Assembly: GCF_053574225.1 (NCBI RefSeq)
Contig: NC_135612.1
Coordinates: forward strand, 34,302,501 to 34,366,500
Reading direction: 5' to 3'
DNA length: 64,000 nucleotides
DNA from: Canis aureus
Lineage: Eukaryota; Chordata; Mammalia; Carnivora; Canidae
In this document: positions 1 through 12,057 of the stretch, in pieces
How positions within the stretch are numbered: position 1 is the first letter of the stretch
Layout of the letters: every line of letters begins with the position of its first letter
Position numbers and translations under genes: made by a program
The notes under the pieces: model-generated
Told to the model about the DNA's origin: nothing
Databases searched by the model: none
Seen by the model: only the letters and a program-made list of their open reading frames with translations

Positions 1-597
1 ATTCTCCCAGGGCCTTGGGAGGTCCTTAGGTGGGAGAGGATCTTGCAAGGTTCATTTGCATTTGCAAAGTGAATCTGGTTTTAGCAGGCAGTGGGAGACT
101 CTAAGCTACTATGTTTGAACACCAAGAACATTAATTGGGTAGTTCTCTTTTTCTAAACTCAGAATAAACTGTGGCCGTGTATCATTGAGACATTTACTTC
201 AGTGCCTTATTTCAAAGACTCCAGTTTACTAAATAAACACATCCAGTTCACTCCACTTCTGGTTTCTCAGGATGTCTCTAGGGTCACAGCTTGCTCAGGG
301 CCAACTAGAAACAAGTTCCAGCTTCTTCATTTATATCAATTATGGTGAGCCTTAAAAATCTCATCAAATTCACTATTTTGATCTCTAAGACAAAAAGGGC
401 AAAGATATGAATTGACCAAAAACTCTTCAGACTGTTGGTAACAAGCATAATTCCATCCCCAAAGACAAAGCGGAAGAAATTTTATTGATGTGAAATTTAT
501 ATATTTATAAGACTTGTTTAAAAAATAGGTTTTACTCATGAAGTCTGATTAAACAGAGGAAGGAGGTATCATACCGTGACAGGTCATATGCGGCCAC
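1..597. other. Unique AT-rich intronic sequence
   Basis: No gene, RNA or recognisable repeat seen. The short minus-strand open frame in 336-539 has no family resemblance and is treated as chance. Confidence 0.5.
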
Positions 598-1122
598 TGT
601 AGGGGCCAAGAGCAGGCTGCCCCAAAATTGATTTCTTTAAATAAAGTTACTTAACAGAAAGCCTGTGTAAGAATGACACTCAGATCCTCCTTTTCCCCCT
701 GAATGCAAGAAACAAATTTCCCATGTGAAATTACCCTCCCTGTACCAGGAAGTAAAGAGACATCCCTATCACCAAAGACAGGAAATTTAGAACCAAGAGG
801 GCTGTATAAACAGCCCTTGTTACTTTTTTTCTAATTTTATTACTGCAACCCAAATTCTATTTAGAATTCCTTGCTAATTGAAGCTTCTGTTTGCTTGCTG
901 GTTTTGTCTTATCAATTGCTCACGAATTTATTGTCTCTTTATCTAAAAAGTATAAAAACTGCCTGCACTGGTCATTTCTTTAAATCTCACTTTCATTATT
1001 GAGCCTCTGTGTGCATGTAATAAAATTTTGTTTTCTTCTCCTGTTAATGTCTCATGTAAATTCAATCTTAGTCCAGCTGGAAGACCTTGAGGGTAGAGAA
1101 TAATTTTTTCTCCCTTTTACCA
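598..1122 (+). mobile_element. Solitary LTR-like element (ERVL-type, family unsure)
   Basis: The block begins with TG inside TGTAGGGGCCAAGAGCAGGC and has a polyadenylation signal AATAAA at 1019-1024. It continues into the wording typical of mammalian LTR 3' ends (tctcatgt, then an 'accttgagggtagagaataattttt' type U5), ending CA near 1122. No internal retroviral genes accompany it, so it reads as a solo LTR. The family, an ERVL/MER21-like type, is from memory, and the edges are good to about 20 bases. Confidence 0.5.
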
Positions 1123-1470
1123 GAGTCACTCTCAATAATGAAAAACAGAACTCACAGTTTTAAAGAGTCATAACTACTTGATACTGTTCCAGAACGGCCC
1201 CTGTGCTACATCAAATGCAGTGATAACTCACCAACAGGAAGTAATACCCCCAAATGATTTTTTATACTGATGTTGAAGGCACAAAGCAAAGTTTGAACTG
1301 CATTCAGTGTTGAAAAATATCTTAGTGGTGTAACTGGAAACTGGATACTTCCCCTTCTCCTCAGCTGGAGGAGGATTTCCCTTCAGGGAGTCTGCATATC
1401 CACCCTCTGCCTCTTTGCTTTCTTGTTTTCCCAATGATGGGGGGGAACAGAGGACTAGCAGAGGACAAAG
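1123..1470. other. Unique intronic sequence
   Basis: Nothing recognisable. Minus-strand frames overlapping 1228-1488 look random. Confidence 0.4.
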
Positions 1471-1510
1471 CACAAGCCAGGGCAGCACACCACAAGCCAG
1501 GGCAGCACAC
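1471..1510. repeat. Perfect 20-bp tandem duplication
   Basis: CACAAGCCAGGGCAGCACAC occurs twice in a row (1471-1490 and 1491-1510), directly against the left edge of the next LTR-like block. It is too long for an LTR target-site duplication and both copies are on the same side, so a local replication slip is likely. Confidence 0.9.
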
Positions 1511-2045
1511 TGACAAGTCCTTGAAACAGACAGTGGGACATTCCTCTACTGACTCAACTGCCTCGATGTTAATACTTTGCTAAGGGCAAAAGGCAATCTT
1601 AGCCCGACCCCCAGGATCCTGTAAGTCTACTTTAATATATAAAAATTCCTTTAAAAATGTCATTTATCTCTAAACCCCCAAGATACGTGTTGGTAATCAT
1701 CCCCCAAGCACACAACCCACGGATATCCATGTGAAGGGTCTCATGACTCAAGTTTTATTAGATGGTAATAAGTGACTTTTTCCCAATAGCCAGCCCCCTC
1801 AAGGTCCTGGACACCTTGTTTCCAAAATTCTTTAGAGAGTATGTTATCCCCAAACCCCTTCCAACTCCCAGGTATATAATCAGCTACTCCTGACAGGCCG
1901 GGGGCAGCAGCTCTTCCTGCCCCATGGGTCCTGTCCCCTGGGCTTTAATAAAACCACCATTTTGCACCAAAGATGTCTCAAGAATTCTTTCTTGGTCATT
2001 GGCTCTCCACCTCTCCCCACCAAACCTCACCTATATTCCAAAACT
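1511..2045 (+). mobile_element. Solitary LTR, carnivore ERV-like
   Basis: Starts with TGACAAGTCC. It carries a TATA-like TATATAATCAG near 1873, a polyadenylation signal AATAAA at 1947-1952, and a U5-like stretch (gcaccaaagatgtctcaagaattctttcttggtc). This U3-R-U5 order is that of a retroviral LTR. No gag, pol or env remains beside it. The exact family and the right edge are uncertain. Confidence 0.6.
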
Positions 2046-3559
2046 TCATCACCAACATGCTTACAAAATCCTGCTCCTCTCTCCAACTCACTTCTCTTTC
2101 TGCTTCTTCTGAGAAGTGCAGCTTGGATCACCTTCAAATGATGGAATTACCAGTGTGATCAGAAACATTTGAGGGAAAAAAAAAATAGTTGAGGATGTTT
2201 GAAAACAGCTTCCTGTGCAGCAGACAGAAGACCATTTGGAGCATGCACAGATCCACGGGCATGGTTGCAAACTCTCTGAACCCAATCCCCCAGTGAGTGG
2301 ATCACTGGGACAGTTCACTTTCACACATGTGTAACATTAGGCATGTATTTTACAAGATGATAAAGTGAATATTACTTCTAAATGAGATCTACTTTTCCTG
2401 ACTATGACTGTGGTGCATTCAGATTGTGTAACATTTGGAGCACTTAGTAAAGAATAAAGAAATTTAAATCATCCAAAATCCTACCTCCTAGAATCGCTAG
2501 AGTTAACATTTTAGTCTATATCTTGCTGGTCTTCTCCGCATATGTATGCATATGAACCCACTCAGCACACATGTATGCATGGAGTGGACAGAGAGGGAAG
2601 AGATGATTGTGTGTGTATGGTTGGGATTCCAGCACTAGACTCTCTAACAGAATTCAGTCTTTGATACCCAGTAGAACTGTAAAATTGCATGATATTTTAG
2701 AGCCTTTGAATGTAATTCATTCATTGTATGAATGCAGCAATGGAAAAAGGAGACTTAGGGTGGCTTTTCACAATGACCTAGCTATGTATGTAGGGAAGTA
2801 GCCTGCCTGTGGGTACAATGGTCTCTCCACTATGTCATGAATGTCTAGGTAAAGTGATTCATCCCAAATTGACACTTGACCTTGGGAAAATCACAAGTCC
2901 AAAAGTCCAAAAGTCTTATACATTGTGAAAAGCATTAATCTGCTTAAGAGTTCTAAGAGAAGATCCATGGCTCAAGGGTACACTGTATCCATTAAGCTAT
3001 TTCCGTGACATCCAAGGTGCAATACTGCAAGCTTGCAAGAACAGGAACAGAAGCAAAATTATTTGATCCACCGTATACATGCCTCCTTTCAGGTCATTTA
3101 TTTGCCTTGGTACTTGCAGTCCCATTTGCCAGGGGCAAAAACAATGTCCTATTTAAAGTGAGAAGTTTCTGCAATAATGCTTGAGCTGGTGTGCTTCCTG
3201 GAAAATAGTGGAACGTGGCACTCAGATCCACAGTGTTACCTGTCTCAGAAAAACAGAGAGAGCCTACAGGGTGAGAGATTGGGGAGCTCTGATTAAATAA
3301 CATACTCTTATTATAGTTCTAAGGTGAATGGTTTTCACTTTTCTTTTTGAAAGTATTATAGTTCATCCCCTTCAATGCTTTGCCTTTTCTCAATTGTACT
3401 GTGTATTTATCACATACTCCCTATCCTACCCAACTAGGACCTGCCAGTTCATCCCATGGGAGAATAAGATATCAAGCCATTTATCAATTATTTGCTTTTC
3501 AACTCTGAGTTTACCCGTCATCGCTAATTCATGTAAATGGATTTGAGCCCTATGTAAAT
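2046..3559. other. Unique intronic sequence
   Basis: No exon, RNA gene or clear repeat seen. There is a small TG-rich patch near 2607-2625. Open frames here are short and unconvincing. Confidence 0.4.
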
Positions 3560-4235
3560 ATTTTTTCTCAGCCAACTGGCAGTAAGACTTGCCAGTGGGG
3601 TATGCTGCAGAGACACTGCAAAGGGTTTGCTTCTTGGTCCTGGAACTTTCTGGGCAGGTTCCTGCAGTGTATGCTGCTTCTCCAGCATCTGCCTCCTGCA
3701 ACATAGTAGTGTCTCCAAGGCCTGGCTCTCGCAGTGTAAATGGCTTTTCTTGTTCTAGGCTCCTACAACACAGCATTTCCTCAGTACCCAGCTCCTGCAG
3801 TTTGGGCAGCTCCTCCCATAACTGGCTCCTCATTGTACAGCAGTCAGTAGCAACCAGTGCCACCTTGGGTGACTTTGTAGTGGAGTGATTCTTAATTGGA
3901 CACCTCCCAATAAAGAGATTTTCCCAGCAACTTGGAGGGTAGAATTCTGACAAGTTCCACTGGTCCAGGACCACACTGACCTCTCTGTCACCCAGTAGGC
4001 CATGGCCACAGCCCCTGATAGCTCAGCATCGTATCCTCTGAGGCCATCTTCTTGGGTATCTATCACCTTTTATCTACTCTGTCTGTATTCTCCTGTGTTC
4101 TCTTTACTTCTTACTAGCCAATCCTTCTTTACTCCAATCCTCTGTTATAGCTTTATATTAAACTTTCCCTGTTCAACGTACTATACAGCTTCTCTTTCCT
4201 GCCCTGACCCTGACAGATACATGCACTGATCTGTT
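3560..4235. repeat. Unidentified repeat-like block with internal degenerate repeats
   Basis: Between 3600 and 3840 the motif GGCTCCTGCA or close variants (gttcctgcag, gcctcctgca, ggctctcgca, ggctcctaca, agctcctgca, ggctcctcat) recurs every 30-50 bases. The tail to 4235 (ttatattaaactttccctgttcaacgta) resembles the end of an ancient mammalian LTR. A minus-strand open frame of 182 codons (3426-3974) crosses the block, but it looks like a by-product of the repeat and has no recognisable domain. Confidence 0.35.
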
Positions 4236-6685
4236 AGAACACTGTGGTTGCAAACAATATGCACAGGCTCTATCAACTAGGAACAGAAAAGAGATTAGGG
4301 AAGGATATTGAGCAGTTCATAGTTTGAAGAGGATTGTTAAAGGTAGGCTTGGGAAAAAGAGCAACTTCAATATATCTACGGTTCCAGGTGCCAAAGTTGT
4401 TGGGGAATCCTGATTTGGGTAAGGCTCCCTAAAAGAAGAGCCTGAAATTGGGGTTTTGGGCAGGTGATATACTGGGGGAGTGCTCTCAGAAGCAGGAGAA
4501 TGAGAGGAGCAGAGTGAACAGGAGAAAAAAGCCAAGCCAGGATGAGGTCTGAGCTGGAAGCAGACTGGCCCCATGGGGTGCATGGATCATCTTTCATAAC
4601 TACTCCACCTGTGGCAAAGGGGCCAGCATTTTGTACCAGTCATCAGCCACTGGCTGTCCTGGGAGAGTGAGTGGTACAAAACTTCCTACACAGGGTGGCT
4701 CCATTCAATGTGGGATGTTCTCTGGGAAGGGCAGCCATGAGCCCCTCGGGCTGCACAACAGCAGCTTCCTCCACAATATATCATTAAAGGAAAGGAAAGA
4801 AAGAACCTCATGTAGACACAAGCACGGACATAGGAACTTCACCTATTTCACAACCCTGTCATAGCTGGCTTTGAAGTAAAACACAGGAATGAGATGTCAG
4901 GAGCATGCAAATAGATGAAATGCTTTTTTGTTGCTTTTATTTAGATGAATCCAAGTCCATCCATCTCCAAAACATGTCATGTCTTCACTAAACCTTAGAT
5001 CCTCTCATTTGACCAGAACTAAGCATAACATACTACAAAATGCTCCTTTGATTAGAAAAGGGAAACTGAAAAAAAAAAAGAAAAAAGAAAAGGGAAACTG
5101 TAGGTAGGGAGGTGGCTCAAGGCTATAACAACTTTTAATGTGTTTATGGAATTTTAAAAAGTAGGAATATTCCATTTATGTATACATCAATGTTTTCATT
5201 TCTCTTGAGAGAAGTTTGCAGTCAAATTATCCCTCCCCATTCCTTCAAAATCATGTGCACACTGAAGTTGTTTGCATTTTTATATTTTACTTTGTCCTCT
5301 TCACTCTTGACAAGCTATTCTCCAACATTTGGCCTATAGAATAAGTTTAGCTATGCAATATTTTAAATAAAAATTATGAATTTCTTCACCCTTAGAACTT
5401 GGAATGAAGAATTTAACAGGATAAAACCAAGAGAGATTGTTCTGGAAGCATGCAAATGAAAATGATTCTATTTCCCAAGGTGAACTGGAGTGGGAATTGA
5501 GGAAATGTGATCCAGGGGGGCCTCCTAAATTCTGATCAGATCCATACCTCTCCTCACCATCATAGCCACTCCTCTATCCATCATAGCTGGCCTGCTTACC
5601 CTGTAAAACAAACTGCTTTAAAGTTAAAAGGTCTTTCCGTTTCTTAAAATGAAAATTTGTTCCATTGCATTTTCCAGAGAGTAATAGAGTTTTTTTGATG
5701 AAAAAATCCACTGTAACGACAATTTTTAAGTGAATCAGTAACAAAATTGAGCTTAAAATGATTTAAGTATTTTGCAATTGATATTCAATTTTACAAATGT
5801 TCATGATTAGTGAATTTTGGTTAAAAAAAGACTAGTAGAAAAGAAAAAGACACCTTTTTAACAGATAGCAAATTATAAAGTTTTTTTAATGCCCTCGGAA
5901 AACATAATACAGATATCTAAGAAAAGTTACTTAGAAGTTATTAAAGTGCTTGGCATTGACTGAAGTTCAAACAGAAACCTATTTTAATATTTTCCAAAAA
6001 CTTGAAGTGTTTCCACACAAGTATGGACAACATTAGTCTTTTCTGAAATCCTTCAAACAGCTTGAGGTCTACTTTTAAAGTGCTTGTATTTTGATGATGC
6101 CTATTTTTTTTTTCTTACAGAAATATTTGAATTGTAGCATAAAAAAAAAAAGTATTAACATCTCATCAAAAGCAGTCCCAATTGTTCCAAATGTTAGTGA
6201 GGTTTCTCTTGTCTAGGGTTTGAGCCCACTGGTCTTTCAGAGCATTTAGCTGCAAAGTTCAAGCAACCCTATACCTCTAAAAGCCATACGTACAGAATAA
6301 AAGACTGCTATGATTTCAAGGATATGTAGGAAAGGACAGAATAAATTAAACTGATGAGATCTTTGATGCTCAAAAGATAAAGTTAGCATTAAGCAAGTTT
6401 TGTGTGAACATCTGTATATCAAAGGTTCCTAGTTCTATCAAGGGTTAGGGAAAAAAGAGGGAGAAATTTCAGGGAAGTCTAAAAAATCATAAATATAAAT
6501 GGCCAAAGGATTTTTCCAGAAACCCAATTTTTAATCCTTGCAAGCAGCCAGTATCACTTTAGTTCATTTATTTCAGCTATCACTGAGCAACATTATAGAA
6601 GTATGATCATGCAGAATTAGTCATTTTCTGGGAATGTATATAGGAGGTAAATGCCATTTTTCCTCAGAGAAATTCTCTTCGCTTT
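4236..6685. other. Unique intronic sequence
   Basis: AT-rich with A-runs near 5068-5096 and 6140-6152. A palindromic spot lies at 4629-4681 (TTTTGTACCA and TGGTACAAAA, 33 bases apart, with CAGCCACTGGCTG inside). No exon or repeat family recognised. Confidence 0.4.
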
Positions 6686-6914
6686 AAAAGTATAAATCTA
6701 GGGCAGCCCGGGTGGCTCAGTGGTGTAGCACCGCCTTTAGCCCAGGGCCTGATCCTGGAGAGCCTGGATCGAGTCCCACATTGGGCTCCCCGCACGGAGC
6801 CTACTTCTCCCTCTTCCTGTGTCTTTGTCTCTCTCTCTCTCTGTCTCTGATGAATAAATAAATAAAATCTTTAAAAAATATATAAAAAATAAAAAATACA
6901 TAAAAGTATAAATC
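6686..6914 (+). mobile_element. SINEC_Cf-type SINE with perfect 13-bp target duplication
   Basis: The element body (about 6699-6901) has a tRNA-Lys-like head with pol III A- and B-box wording (GGTGGCTCAGTGG, GGATCGAGTCCC), then a CT-rich stretch and an A-rich tail. The duplication AAAAGTATAAATC flanks it at 6686-6698 and 6902-6914. Antisense to GABRG3. Confidence 0.95.
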
Positions 6915-7057
6915 CAAGCTGGCATGTCTAAATTGGCAAGGATTTTGTCTCTAAGAAAAAAGAAGTCCACACAAGTCCACATTCTGTAGCTGTCTAGTTC
7001 AATTCCCTATGAAGCATTCCAGTGGTGATAAAAGCTAAAAGTATGCTTGGGTTGTTT

Positions 7058-7272
7058 TTCTATTGTTTCTTTTTTTTTTTTTAATTTTTATTTATTTATG
7101 ATAGTCACAGAGAGAGAAAGAGAGAGGCAGAGAGACATAGGCAGAGGGAGAAGCAGGCTCCATGCACCGGGAGCCCGATGTGGGATTCGATCCGGGGTCT
7201 CCAGGATCGCACCCTGGGCCAAAGGCAGGCGCCAAACCGCTGCACCACCCAGGGATCCCTTCTATTGTTTCT
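7058..7272 (-). mobile_element. SINEC_Cf-type SINE, reverse orientation
   Basis: The body (7071-7259) starts with the T-run of its tail and ends AGGGATCCCT, the tRNA-like head read backwards. The duplication TTCTATTGTTTCT lies at 7058-7070 and 7260-7272 with no mismatch. It is sense to GABRG3 and inverted relative to the SINE at 6699-6901. Confidence 0.95.
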
Positions 7273-7396
7273 CAAAAAGAAGTATGTAAAGTGCTATGAT
7301 CTATCAGGCTGTATTTTGGCTCTGGTGACTGTCTGATTGCTGCTCAGCAGACAGTAAAATTCTGTTTTGTCTTCTTCTCTTTTCCTGTTACTCTTC

Positions 7397-7616
7397 TGGA
7401 AACAAAATTCTTTTTTTTTTTTTAAAATTTTTATTTATTTATGATAGTCACAGAGAGAGAGAGAGAGAGGCAGAGACATAGGCAGAGGGAGAAGCAGGCT
7501 CCATGCACCGGGAGCCCGATGTGGGATTCGATCCCGGGTCTCCAGGATCGTGCCCTGGGCCGAAGGCAGGCGCCAAACCGCTGCGCCACCCAGGGATCCC
7601 TGGAAACAAAATTCTT
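7397..7616 (-). mobile_element. SINEC_Cf-type SINE with perfect 16-bp target duplication
   Basis: The body (7413-7600) is almost the same sequence as the element 150 bases upstream and in the same direction. TGGAAACAAAATTCTT flanks it at 7397-7412 and 7601-7616. Intact body and perfect flanks mean a recent insertion. Confidence 0.95.
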
Positions 7617-8382
7617 ATACCACACATCTTTTATCAAAACAACAAAAAGCTTGTAAACATAATTTGAGGTAACTACCAAATTCCTTGTAAAACTGCTGGT
7701 CTAAACTCACGGGATGTCACCAATGGTACAGATACCCATCTGTTCTACTGAACAACTTTCAGGGGACATGCAAAAAAGAGATTAACTTCCTATGTCCTTA
7801 TCACTAATAAACATCACTGACCAACCAGAGAAAAACTCATTCATTCCTGGAATTCTGTCTCCACTTCTTCCTGTAATAATGAAACAACTTTCTATCATTT
7901 CAAATTTTCAGAAATATAGATGGATGTCTAGGAGCAGATTTTTGATGAATCCAATTCCTACTATGTGTTAGCTGAAAGCCCCAATCCAGAGACAATAGCA
8001 AAGACCCACTTAAGAATTTTGTTGTATTAGTAACAGAGAAGAATGACATCCATGCATTCATTTGTTCCATGAATTGCTTTGATCCATTCATTAATCCACT
8101 CATTACCATTTTGCTAAGTGCAAGGTAAATAGCTAAATGAGCTTTCTTCAAGAACATTACTAATAGAGTGGATAGACACTATAAGACACAAAAAACAGTT
8201 GTTGTAAACGACAAAGTAAACAACAGGGTGTCAAAAAGAAAGCAATGTGGGAACCTACCCTACATCAGGTGGCATGTAGACCTTCTTGGGAGAGACGACA
8301 GTGTAAGCCCTTGTTATTGGTGGTCACTTCTCGTGGCTCTTTAAAGACTCAAGTTTAATGGATAAAACTTTTAAACACTGTT
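7617..8382. other. Intronic sequence with a possible L2 relic
   Basis: The run of CATTCATTTG / CATTCATTAATCCACTCATT at about 8055-8110, followed by ataagacac, resembles a worn L2 3' end read backwards. The rest is unique. Confidence 0.35.
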
Positions 8383-9661
8383 TAAATTTAGTGTCTTCAT
8401 GGAGAAGAATGAAACTAGACCACTCTCTTTCACCATACACAAAGATAAACTGAAAATGGATGAAAGATCTAAATGTGAGACAAGATTCCATCAAAATCCT
8501 AGAGGAGAACACAGGCAACACCCTTTTTGAACTTGGCCACAGTAACTTCTTGCAAGATACATCCACGAAGGCAAAAGAAACAAAAGCAAAAATGAACTAT
8601 TGGGACTTCATCAGGATAAGAAGCTTTTGCACAGCAAAAGAAACAGTCAACAAAACTAAAAGACAACCTACAGAATGGGAGAAGGTATTTGCAAATGACA
8701 TATCAGATAAAGGGCTAGTTTCCAAGATCTATAAAGAACTTATTAAACTCAACAGCAAAGAAACAAACAATCCAAACAGGAAATGGGCAAAAGACATGAA
8801 GAGAAATCTCACAGAGGAAGACATAGACATGGCCAACATGCACATGAGAAAATGCTCTGCGTCACTGGCCATCAGGGAAATACAAATCAAAACCACAATG
8901 AGATACCACCTCACACCAGTGAGAATGGGGAAAATTAACAAGGAAGGAAACCACAAATGTTGGAGAGGATGTGGAGAAAGGGGAACCCTCCTGCACTGTT
9001 GGTGGGAATGTGAAGTGGTGCAGCCACTCTGGAAAACTGTGTGGAGGTTCCCCAAAGAGTTAAAAGTAGACCTGCCCTACGACCCAGCAATTGCACTGTT
9101 GGGGATTTACCCCAAAGATACAGATGCAATGAAACGCCGGGACACCTGCACCCCGATGTTTCTAGCAGCAATGTCCACAATAGCCAAACTGTGGAAGGAG
9201 CCTCGGTGTCCATCGAAAGATGAGTGGATAAAGAAGATGTGGTTTATGTATACAATGGAATATTACTCAGCCATTAGAAACGACAAATACCCACCATTTG
9301 CTTTGACGTGGATGGAACTGGAGGGTATTATGCTGAGTGAAGTAAGTCAATCGAAGAAGGACAAACGTTATATGGTCTCATTCATTTGGGGAATATAAAA
9401 AATAGTGAAAGGGAATAAAGGGGAAAGGAAAAAAATAAGTGGGAAATATCAGAAAGAGAGACAGAACATGAAGGACTCCTAACTCTGGGAAACGAACTAG
9501 GGGGGGTGGAAGGGGAGGAGGGCGGGTGGTGGGGGTGACTGGGTGACGGACACTGAGGTGGGCACTTGACGGGATCAGCACTGGGTGTTATTCTATATGT
9601 TGGCAAATTGAACACTAATAAAAAATAAATTTATAAAAAAATAAAGTAAATTTAGTGTCTT
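8383..9661 (+). mobile_element. Young 5'-truncated L1 (L1_Cf-type)
   Basis: The body (8398-9646) covers the end of ORF2, the 3' UTR with its G-rich tract (about 9500-9535) and an A-rich tail. The target-site duplication TAAATTTAGTGTCTT is perfect at 8383-8397 and 9647-9661, giving exact ends. The 3' UTR keeps a roughly 28-nt stretch near 9553-9580 that the copies at 17000 and 42500 lack. Antisense to GABRG3. Confidence 0.95.
8460..9398 (+). pseudogene. L1 ORF2 C-terminal remnant, reading frame still open
   Basis: This is the last 312 codons of the LINE-1 ORF2 protein, the retrotransposon's endonuclease/reverse transcriptase. Only the C-terminal part is here, including the Cys/His cluster (CWRGCGERGTLLHCWWEC, about residues 168-185), so endonuclease and reverse-transcriptase domains are absent and it cannot function alone. 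No stop or frameshift interrupts it up to the natural stop, which agrees with the perfect target duplication in pointing to recent insertion. The first ATG is simply an internal methionine and no promoter belongs to it. Confidence 0.9.
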
Positions 9662-12057
9662 GACTTTACATTGATTTAAAAAAGGATAAACTTTTATGAT
9701 TGAAATAAAGAGAAAGTGGGATGATTTTTAATGCACCATCAATAACTAGTCACTTACGGTTAGAAAATTAGATAATGCTGCAAATATACCAAGGTGGTAT
9801 GCAAAGGCAATTGCCCTTGAACATTTTGCCATGATAGGAAGAGCCAAAATGAAGTTTCATGTTAGCCACATGCTCCACTCCTTCAAGTGCTTTAAACCCC
9901 TAGCGAAGGTAAAGAAGGGTGAACTGAGGATAGTCAAAAGAGCTAGGCAGTAATGTTCTCTATTATTCAGCATGCTTTCTGAAACTGTGGGGCCAAAGGA
10001 CACTGCTGACTTGAGCCTTCACTTAGCTGTGGGCCAACTGGTCACCTAGACTGCCTCACCAACACAGGAAAAAGCTAGAAGATGAAATGTTCCTTTCCTC
10101 TAAGAAGCAGTGGGACTGGAGCACCTGCAAACAGTGGGATTCATGGATTAAGGGTAAGGATAAGGAATGCTGTGTTGATTTACCAGCTTTAAAGAGTCCA
10201 GAGAATCCAACATGTGTAACTACAGTGCCTTACCTGGCTGAGCCCCTCAAAACTGATGGCCAAGTCAAGACCTACTTCATCTGTAAACATTTTCACTTTT
10301 ATAACTATAGCGAAACTTGTAACAGCCACCTTCTTCCTGCAACTCACCCTAGTGAACATTAGGCATTTTGATCACCTTTGCCCACTGTTTAGAAGCCACT
10401 TGCCTTCTCTATATTTCATCCCTCCACCCACTCCATGGGCCTGAACCTTTCCATTTTCTCTCCTGAAACCCAGACAGTAACTTGGTTGGTTATTTCTCTC
10501 ATTAGGGACAAACAGGTGCTTTTATGTGTCATAATGACTTTTTGTCCCTAGACAGCAGTGAGGGCTAGAATTTGTTGGTTTCATATCAACCCTGAAATTA
10601 TGCCCAACGGAGGAGAAAAAGATGGAAATGAGAATGGATACAGAGAAAGTGAACAGGTAGGGCAGCCAGTCCCCACCAGCACATTACCCCACATTCCAGA
10701 GAGCCTGAAGTTCCTGAGGTCAGGTGTGGGACATGACCATTGGTTGACTCCTCGCTCATAAAAAGAAAGCAATGCTGTGATGCACCCCCAACAATTGGTT
10801 TCTGAAACATTGCTTCCCAAAGCCACCTGAATATATGCATTTCCCATCTGAAAAAAAATATACCTGAAGACATTAATATGTTGTTATTGCTGTCTCATAA
10901 ACGCTGACAATATTTAAATACAAAAGTTTTTTTTTTTTTTAAGTTTCCACTTTTGCCATAGTTCCAACTTTGCCTTTGTGATCTTGTCCCTCATTGGGAG
11001 GAAAAAAGTGTAATGAGCCACCTGCCATTTGCATTTCTGAAGTGCAAAGTATGACTTCTCATGAGACTGAACTATAATATATGAATTCCTTTTATTTGCA
11101 AATCACCAGCAAATGTAAGAAGTGAAAGGGGTGTCAGATATATTTTAGTTAAACCCACTCATTTTACAAATAAAATAATAATCTCCAAGGAACTCAATTT
11201 GTTAAATTTCTCTTTTAGGGTTTACTTTTATTTTTTTTAAGAAGTCCTCCTCATTTCAGTAAACATTAACTGAGCATTAACTAGTAAATATTAACAACCT
11301 ACATGGTCCTCATGGGGCCAACAGATGAGTACAAAATATCTGACTGAACTCTTCACCAAGTCTAGTGAAAATATCTATTCCTGCTTTCAAGCTAAAAACT
11401 GAAGTATTCCCAGGCTTTTAAAAGTGGATGTGTGAGATCACCGGCACCCACATAAATACACACACAAAACTGTCTATGCACTAAGCTCTTTTTCTTCTCT
11501 AGTCACTCTGTGCTCGTCAGCTTTATCTATGGGGAGAAGCTTAACCTGAAGTCAGAGCCTGAGACAAGCTCATGAATATCCAGACAAGGCAGTGGTGTGC
11601 TCAGGTCCAAAACCCCACCATAGCACCACAGTCTAGGGAAGCTGACGTGCGTCACAGGAACAAAGAATATGCTGGGTGTCTTCAAATGTTTAAAAAGCAG
11701 CCTATGGATAATCAGGAGGAATTCTTCAGTGAGACTCCAGGCAGCAAAATCAGGACTAGTACATAGAAGTAAAACTGGTAGATTGTAGCATCGTGAGAGG
11801 ATTGTTTTATTAATTCAAATTGTTCAAACATGGAAGCATCTCCTATGAAAGATGCTACAGCAGAAGGCAGGGGATCCCATCAGGGAAATTTTCTACTTCC
11901 TGCTTCCACCAGGTCTGAGTTACCTTTTAAAACCAGGCTTCTGGCTGGAAAGCAATTTAGTTGAGGTTATTGATGAATCTGGGGTCAGAGCTGGAGTTTC
12001 AGTCATCAGGGGAAACACTCTTTTTCATTTTTCTCTTTTCTATTCTTTTTCTCCTCC
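9662..12057. other. Unique intronic sequence
   Basis: No exon or well-preserved repeat seen. A T-run lies at 10928-10940. The piece near 11260-11330 (actgagcattaactagtaaat) may be a worn L2 end. Confidence 0.4.

Noticed and set aside
3426..3974. 182-codon minus-strand open frame as a gene
   Set aside because: It spans a repeat-like block with degenerate internal repeats, shows no domain, and the opposite strand is also open there.
7047..7289. Arg/Glu-rich small proteins around the SINEs (also 7441-7656 and 16602-16787)
   Set aside because: They are SINE GA-tracts read in frame.
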